The notes under the pieces are model-generated. The model was not told where the DNA came from and ran no database searches. It was given only the letters and a program-made list of their open reading frames with translations. Positions 57,549 through 64,000 of a DNA stretch of 64,000 nucleotides are shown here, in pieces (the first letter of the stretch is position 1; every line of letters starts with the position of its first letter). Both the position numbers and the translations under genes were made by a program. This stretch comes from Karalla daura (lineage: Eukaryota > Chordata > Actinopteri > Chaetodontiformes > Leiognathidae): positions 1-64,000 of the forward strand of contig JANZKI010000097.1 of assembly GCA_029224185.1 (NCBI GenBank), read 5' to 3'.

Positions 57549-58445
57549 CAGCCCCCTGCGTAGGAAACGGTGGGGAAAAGCGCTTTGAAAAAGTGTGTTG
57601 ACGCATTCACCATCGGCCATTACGCAGTGCATCAACAGGCCAAAACAGTGTTTAGATCGCCTAGTTGGGCCTGTTTACAGCCCCCTGCGTCGGAAACAGT
57701 GAGGATAAGCGCTTTGAAAAAGTGTGTTGACGCATTCACCATTGGCCATGACGCAGTGCAGCAACAGGCCTAAACAGTGTTTAGAACGCCTAGTTGGGCC
57801 TGTTTACAGCCCCCTGCATCAGAAACGGTGGGAAAAAGCGCTTTGAAAAAGTGTGTTGACGCATTCACCATCGGCCATTACGCAGTGCAGCAACAGGCCT
57901 AAACAATGTTTAGAACGCCTAGTTGGGCCTATTTACAGCCCCCTGCGTAGGAAACGGTGGGGAAAAGCGCATTGAAAAAGTTTGACACATGCGCCATTGG
58001 CCAATACGCAGTGCAGCAACAGGCCAAAACAGTGTTTAGAACGCTTATTTGAGCCTGTTTACAGCCCCCTTCATGGGAGACTGTGGGGAAAAGCGCTTTC
58101 AAAAAGTTTGTTGACACATGCACCATTGGCAAAGACAGAGTGCAGCAACAGGCCTGAAAAGTGTTTAGAATGCTTATTTGAGCCTGTTTAAAGCCCCCTG
58201 CATAGGGGACTGTGGGGAAAAGCGCTTTGAAAAAGTTTGACACATGCACCATTGGCCAATACGCAGTGCAGCAACAGGCCTGAAAAGTGTTTAGAACGCT
58301 CATTTGAGCCATTTTACAGCCCCCTTTATGGGAGACTGTGGGGAAAAGCGCTTTGAAAAGGTTTGTTGACACATGCACCATTGGCTAAGACGCAGTGCTG
58401 CAACAGGCCTAAACAATATTTAGAACGCCTAGTTGGGCCTATTTA
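57549..58445 (+). repeat. Last mP-mS unit, truncated 7-mer, 897 bp
   Basis: Order: mC, mD (ACAGTG subtype), mE/mH hybrid, mP-mQ-mR-mS. The head of the zone 3 unit is intact, but the mD/mF joint and 16-monomer tail are missing; after mC* the array passes into 5-mers. Confidence 0.92.
57936..58445 (+). repeat. Divergent mP-mQ-mR-mS block, copy 8
   Basis: 510 bp, 4505 bp after copy 7 and read as identical to it. It is the last copy in the window. Confidence 0.93.
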
Positions 58446-61400
58446 CAGCCCCCTGCGTAGGAAACGGTGGGGAAAAGCACTTTGAAAAAGTGTGTTGACG
58501 CATTCACCATCGGCCATTACGCAGTGCATCAACAGGCCAAAACAGTGTTTAGATCGCCTAGTTGGGCCTGTTTACAGCCCCCTGCGTCGGAAACGGTGAG
58601 GATAAGCGCTTTGAAAAAGTGTGTTGACGCATTCACCATTGGCCATGACGCAGTGCAGCAACAGGCCTAAACAGTGTTTAGAACGCCTAGTTGGGCCTGT
58701 TTACAGCCCCCTGCATCAGAAACGGTGGGAAAAAGCGCTTTGAAAAAGTGTGTTGACGCATTCACCATGGGCCATTACGCAGTGCAGCAACAGGCCTAAA
58801 CAGTGTTTAGAACGCCTAGTTGGGCCTGTTTACAGCCCCCTGCGTAAGAAACGTTGGGGAAAAGCGCTTTGAAAAAGTGTGTTGACGCATTCACCATGGG
58901 CCACTTACTAGTGCAGCAACAGGCCTAAAAAGTGTTTAAAACGCCTAGTTGGGCCTGTTTACAACCCCCTGCATTGGAAACGGTGGGGAAAAGCGCTTTG
59001 AAAAAGTGTGTTGACGCATTCACCATCGGCCATTACGCAGTGCTGCAACAGGCCTAAACAATGTTTAGAACGCCTAGTTGGGCCTATTTACAGCCCCCTG
59101 CGTAGGAAACGGTGGGGAAAAGCGCTTTGAAAAAGTGTGTTGACGCATTCACCATCGGCCATTACGCAGTGCATCAACAGGCCAAAACAGTGTTTAGATC
59201 GCCTAGTTGGGCCTGTTTACAGCCCCCTGCGTCGGAAACGGTGAGGATAAGCGCTTTGAAAAAGTGTGTTGACGCATTCACCATTGGCCATGACGCAGTG
59301 CAGCAACAGGCCTAAACAGTGTTTAGAACGCCTAGTTGGGCCTGTTTACAGCCCCCTGCATCAGAAACGGTGGGAAAAAGCGCTTTGAAAAAGTGTGTTG
59401 ACGCATTCACCATGGGCCATTACGCAGTGCAGCAACAGGCCTAAACAGTGTTTAGAACGCCTAGTTGGGCCTGTTTACAGCCCCCTGCGTAAGAAACGTT
59501 GGGGAAAAGCGCTTTGAAAAAGTGTGTTGACGCATTCACCATGGGCCACTTACTAGTGCAGCAACAGGCCTAAAAAGTGTTTAAAACGCCTAGTTGGGCC
59601 TGTTTACAACCCCCTGCATTGGAAACGGTGGGGAAAAGCGCTTTGAAAAAGTGTGTTGACGCATTCACCATCGGCCATTACGCAGTGCTGCAACAGGCCT
59701 AAACAATGTTTAGAACGCCTAGTTGGGCCTATTTACAGCCCCCTGCGTAGGAAACGGTGGGGAAAAGCGCTTTGAAAAAGTGTGTTGACGCATTCACCAT
59801 CGGCCATTACGCAGTGCATCAACAGGCCAAAACAGTGTTTAGATCGCCTAGTTGGGCCTGTTTACAGCCCCCTGCGTCGGAAACGGTGAGGATAAGCGCT
59901 TTGAAAAAGTGTGTTGACGCATTCACCATTGGCCATGACGCAGTGCAGCAACAGGCCTAAACAGTGTTTAGAACGCCTAGTTGGGCCTGTTTACAGCCCC
60001 CTGCATCAGAAACGGTGGGAAAAAGCGCTTTGAAAAAGTGTGTTGACGCATTCACCATGGGCCATTACGCAGTGCAGCAACAGGCCTAAACAGTGTTTAG
60101 AACGCCTAGTTGGGCCTGTTTACAGCCCCCTGCGTAAGAAACGTTGGGGAAAAGCGCTTTGAAAAAGTGTGTTGACGCATTCACCATGGGCCACTTACTA
60201 GTGCAGCAACAGGCCTAAAAAGTGTTTAAAACGCCTAGTTGGGCCTGTTTACAACCCCCTGCATTGGAAACGGTGGGGAAAAGCGCTTTGAAAAAGTGTG
60301 TTGACGCATTCACCATCGGCCATTACGCAGTGCTGCAACAGGCCTAAACAATGTTTAGAACGCCTAGTTGGGCCTATTTACAGCCCCCTGCGTAGGAAAC
60401 GGTGGGGAAAAGCGCTTTGAAAAAGTGTGTTGACGCATTCACCATCGGCCATTACGCAGTGCATCAACAGGCCAAAACAGTGTTTAGATCGCCTAGTTGG
60501 GCCTGTTTACAGCCCCCTGCGTCGGAAACGGTGAGGATAAGCGCTTTGAAAAAGTGTGTTGACGCATTCACCATTGGCCATGACGCAGTGCAGCAACAGG
60601 CCTAAACAGTGTTTAGAACGCCTAGTTGGGCCTGTTTACAGCCCCCTGCATCAGAAACGGTGGGAAAAAGCGCTTTGAAAAAGTGTGTTGACGCATTCAC
60701 CATGGGCCATTACGCAGTGCAGCAACAGGCCTAAACAGTGTTTAGAACGCCTAGTTGGGCCTGTTTACAGCCCCCTGCGTAAGAAACGTTGGGGAAAAGC
60801 GCTTTGAAAAAGTGTGTTGACGCATTCACCATGGGCCACTTACTAGTGCAGCAACAGGCCTAAAAAGTGTTTAAAACGCCTAGTTGGGCCTGTTTACAAC
60901 CCCCTGCATTGGAAACGGTGGGGAAAAGCGCTTTGAAAAAGTGTGTTGACGCATTCACCATCGGCCATTACGCAGTGCTGCAACAGGCCTAAACAATGTT
61001 TAGAACGCCTAGTTGGGCCTATTTACAGCCCCCTGCGTAGGAAACGGTGGGGAAAAGCGCTTTGAAAAAGTGTGTTGACGCATTCACCATCGGCCATTAC
61101 GCAGTGCATCAACAGGCCAAAACAGTGTTTAGATCGCCTAGTTGGGCCTGTTTACAGCCCCCTGCGTCGGAAACGGTGAGGATAAGCGCTTTGAAAAAGT
61201 GTGTTGACGCATTCACCATTGGCCATGACGCAGTGCAGCAACAGGCCTAAACAGTGTTTAGAACGCCTAGTTGGGCCTGTTTACAGCCCCCTGCATCAGA
61301 AACGGTGGGAAAAAGCGCTTTGAAAAAGTGTGTTGACGCATTCACCATGGGCCATTACGCAGTGCAGCAACAGGCCTAAACAGTGTTTAGAACGCCTAGT

Positions 61401-61670
61401 TGGGCCTGTTTACAGCCCCCTGCGTAAGAAACGTTGGGGAAAAGCGCTTTGAAAAAGTGTGTTGACGCATTCACCATGGGCCACTTACTAGTGCAGCAAC
61501 AGGCCTAAAAAGTGTTTAAAACGCCTAGTTGGGCCTGTTTACAACCCCCTGCATTGGAAACGGTGGGGAAAAGCGCTTTGAAAAAGTGTGTTGACGCATT
61601 CACCATCGGCCATTACGCAGTGCTGCAACAGGCCTAAACAATGTTTAGAACGCCTAGTTGGGCCTATTTA
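58446..61670 (+). repeat. 5-mer array, right copy, five 645-bp units
   Basis: Units start at 58446, 59091, 59736, 60381 and 61026, each mC-mD-mE-mA-mB and exactly 645 bp. The first mC is mC* (AGCACTTTG), carried over from the zone 3 unit, and its mD is standard, so the switch lies between them. The last four units read as identical and match the 5-mers at 5404-7338. This is the simplest and apparently most homogeneous tract in the window. Confidence 0.93.
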
Positions 61671-62702
61671 CAGCCCCCTGCGTAGGAAACGGTGGGGAAA
61701 AGCGCTTTGAAAAAGTGTGTTGACGCATTCACCATCGGCCATTACGCAGTGCATCAACAGGCCAAAACAGTGTTTAGATCGCCTAGTTGGGCCTGTTTAC
61801 AGCCCCCTGCGTCGGAAACGGTGAGGATAAGCGCTTTGAAAAAGTGTGTTGACGCATTCACCATTGGCCATGACGCAGTGCAGCAACAGGCCTAAACAGT
61901 GTTTAGAACGCCTAGTTGGGCCTGTTTACAGCCCCCTACATCAGAAACGGTGGGAAAAAGCGCTTTGAAAAAGTGTGTTGACGCATTCACCATGGGCCAT
62001 TACGCAGTGCAGCAACAGGCCTAAACAGTGTTTAGAACGCCTAGTTGGGCCTGTTTACAGCCCCCTGCGTAAGAAACGTTGGGGAAAAGCGCTTTGAAAA
62101 AGTGTGTTGACGCATTCACCATGGGCCACTTACTAGTGCAGCAACAGGCCTAAAAAGTGTTTAAAACGCCTAGTTGGGCCTGTTTACAGCCCCCTGCGTA
62201 AGAAACGGTGGGGAAAAGCGCTTTGAAAAAGTGTGTTGACGCATTCACCATGGGCCATTACGCAGTGCAGCAACAGGCCTAAACAGTGTTTAGAACGCCT
62301 AGTTGGGCCTGTTTACAGCCCCCTGCGTAAGAAACGTTGGGGAAAAGCGCTTTGAAAAAGTGTGTTGACGCATTCACCATGGGCCACTTACTAGTGCAGC
62401 AACAGGCCTAAAAAGTGTTTAAAACGCCTAGTTGGGCCTGTTTACAACCCCCTGCATTGGAAACGGTGGGGAAAAGCGCTTTGAAAAAGTGTGTTGACGC
62501 ATTCACCATCGGCCATTACGCAGTGCTGCAACAGGCCTAAACAATGTTTAGAACGCCTAGTTGGGCCTATTTACAGCCCCCTGCGTAGGAAACGGTGGGG
62601 AAAAGCGCTTTGAAAAAGTGTGTTGACGCATTCACCATCGGCCATTACGCAGTGCTGCAACAGGCCTAAACAATGTTTAGAACGCCTAGTTGGGCCTATT
62701 TA
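61671..62702 (+). repeat. 8-mer unit, 1032 bp, with two hybrid monomers
   Basis: Order: mC, mD, mE (CTACATCAG), mA, mH/mE hybrid (62187), mA, mB, mC/mB hybrid (62574). The second hybrid starts GCGTAGG and ends GTGCTGCAACAGG with CCTATTTA. The order repeats mA with one hybrid between, which suggests unequal exchange at the end of the 5-mer tract. Confidence 0.87.
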
Positions 62703-63990
62703 CAGCCCCCTGCGTAGGAAACGGTGGGGAAAAGCGCTTTGAAAAAGTGTGTTGACGCATTCACCATCGGCCATTACGCAGTGCATCAACAGGCCAAAAC
62801 AGTGTTTAGATCGCCTAGTTGGGCCTGTTTACAGCCCCCTGCGTCGGAAACGGTGAGGATAAGCGCTTTGAAAAAGTGTGTTTACGCATTCACCATTGGC
62901 CATGACGCAGTGCAGCAACAGGCCTAAACAGTGTTTAGAACGCCTAGTTGGGCCTGTTTACAGCCCCCTGCATCAGAAACGGTGGGAAAAAGCGCTTTGA
63001 AAAAGTGTGTTGACGCATTCACCATGGGCCATTACGCAGTGCAGCAACAGGCCTAAACAGTGTTTAGAACGCCTAGTTGGGCCTGTTTACAGCCCCCTGC
63101 GTAAGAAACGTTGGGGAAAAGCGCTTTGAAAAAGTGTGTTGACGCATTCACCATGGGCCACTTACTAGTGCAGCAACAGGCCTAAAAAGTGTTTAAAACG
63201 CCTAGTTGGGCCTGTTTACAGCCCCCTGCGTAAGAAACGGTGGGGAAAAGCGCTTTGAAAAAGTGTGTACACATTCACCATCGGACATTACGCAGTGCAG
63301 CAACAGGCCAAAACAGTGTTTAGATCGCCTAGTTGGGCCTGTTTACAGCCCCCTGCATAGGAAACGGTGGGGAAAAGCGCTTTGAAAAAGTGTGTTGACG
63401 CATTCACCATGGGCCATTACGTAGTGCAGCAACAGGCCTAAACAGTGTTTAGAGCGCCTATTTGGGCCTGTTTACAGCCCCCTGCGTAAGAAACGGTGGG
63501 GAAAAGCGCTTTGAAAAAGTGTGTTGACGCATTCACCATCGGCCATTACGCAGTGCAGCAACAGGCCTAAACAATGTTTAGAACGCCTAGTTGGGCCTAT
63601 TTACAGCCCCCTGCGCAGGAAACGGTGGGGAAAAGCGCTTTGAAAAAGTGTGTTGACGCATTCACCATCGGCCATTACGCAGTGCATCAACAGGCCTAAA
63701 CAGTGTTTAGATCGCCTAGTTGGGCCTGTTTACAGCCCCCTGCGTAGAAAACGGTGAGGATAAGCGCTTTGAAAAAGTGTGTTGACGCATTCACCATTGG
63801 CCATGACGCAGTGCAGCAACAGGCCTAAACAGTGTTTAGAACGCCTAGTTGGGCCTGTTTACAGCCCCCTGCATCGGAAACGGTGGGAAAAAGCGCTTTG
63901 AAAAAGTGTGTTGACGCATTCACCATCGGACATTACGCAGTGCAGCAACAGGCCTAAACAGTGTTTAGAACGCCTAGTTGGGCCTGTTTA
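62703..63990 (+). repeat. 10-mer unit, 1288 bp, with hybrids at its end
   Basis: Order: mC, mD with GTGTTTACGC (62832), mE, mA, mF (63219-63345), mG, mH, mI (GCGCAGG), mJ/mD hybrid (63733), mE/mF hybrid (63862-63990). The last has GCATCGG and CATCGGACATTACG at full 129-bp length. The beginning resembles 10175-11462; the two final hybrids are unique in the window. Confidence 0.87.
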
Positions 63991-64000
63991 CAGCCCCCTG
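63991..64000 (+). repeat. First 10 bases of the next monomer
   Basis: CAGCCCCCTG, the start of another monomer, cut by the window edge. The array continues to the right. Confidence 0.9.

Larger units (their letters stand above)
1..64000 (+). repeat. Continuous 129-bp satellite array with nested higher-order repeats
   Basis: The whole window is head-to-tail copies of one monomer family, 497 complete monomers by my count, all in one orientation. Most are 129 bp; mF and mK are 127 bp and mP and mR are 126 bp. The interval lengths fit exactly: 645 is 5 x 129, 1288 is 10 x 129 minus 2, and 2189 is 17 x 129 minus 4. The monomers differ at fixed diagnostic positions and recur in set orders, which defines higher-order repeats. 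No unique DNA, gene, mobile element or gap of other sequence was seen. This structure is known from centromeric satellites of eukaryotes; centromere function here is inference. The species and satellite name are not recognised. Confidence 0.97.

Noticed and set aside
1..64000. CRISPR array
   Set aside because: Repeats are contiguous 129-bp units without short direct repeats separated by unique spacers, and no cas genes are present.
1..64000. Transposon, retroelement or rDNA spacer repeats
   Set aside because: No terminal repeats, target duplications, reverse transcriptase or transposase frames, and no rRNA or tRNA sequence (no Pol III A or B box pair) were found on either strand.
1..64000. 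Bacterial repeat-protein gene or prokaryotic origin
   Set aside because: The 43-codon period could suggest a repeat protein, but every frame is interrupted by stops within one to four monomers, and the 126- and 127-bp monomers shift frame.
1..64000. Whole array as an assembly artefact
   Set aside because: Unit copies differ by whole-monomer indels, shared subtype changes and private substitutions in a consistent historical pattern, which simple misassembly would not make. Exact copy number still needs read support.

Overview
The window is one uninterrupted satellite DNA array. From base 1 to base 64000 I read 497 complete head-to-tail monomers plus 10 bases of the next, all in the same orientation, with no unique sequence, gene, RNA gene, transposon or inverted segment. 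The basic monomer is 129 bp. Two monomer types (mF, mK) are 127 bp and two (mP, mR) are 126 bp. One mC monomer counted by hand is 51% GC with 7 CpG, against about 8.4 expected, so CpG is not strongly depleted. Monomer phase is set by the window start; each monomer begins with the bases before the C-rich tract. Types are named mA to mS here and defined by diagnostic bases. A long array of sequence-distinct monomers arranged in multi-monomer units is typical of a eukaryotic centromeric or pericentromeric satellite. Nothing in the window identifies the species.

The monomers form nested higher-order repeats (HORs), each starting at an mC monomer. Zone 1 (1-12623) is a mosaic. It has 10-mers, 9-mers, a one-off block of unusual monomers (2192-2960), the first copy of the divergent mP-mQ-mR-mS block (2961-3470), a stretch of 645-bp 5-mers (5146-8241), and early forms of a longer unit. 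Zone 2 (12624-29621) consists of 2189-bp 17-mers alternating with 17-, 18- or 21-mers that carry an internal mG-mH-mI-mJ duplication. Zone 3 (29622-58445) consists of about 4.5-kb HORs, each a 10-mer plus a 21- to 25-mer containing the mP-mS block. Successive mP-mS blocks are 4247, 3989, 4505, 4888, 4505 and 4505 bp apart. Zone 4 (58446-61670) is five exact-length 645-bp 5-mers. Zone 5 (61671-64000) is again a mosaic with several hybrid monomers.

The zone 3 unit can be taken apart. Its head matches the block at 1547-3470 after an 8-monomer (1027 bp) deletion. Its tail matches the zone 2 21-mer at 20221-22925, joined through a hybrid mD/mF monomer. Its 10-mer matches the kind seen at 259-1546 and 3987-5145. 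The window therefore seems to keep relatives of the parts from which the younger, expanded HOR was assembled. Possible functional signals are short and monomer-wide: a 17-bp site resembling the CENP-B box, a 15-bp dyad, a 10-bp palindrome and an imperfect hairpin. Open reading frames here are a by-product of a 129-bp (43-codon) period and I call no coding genes. All counts and alignments were made by eye.
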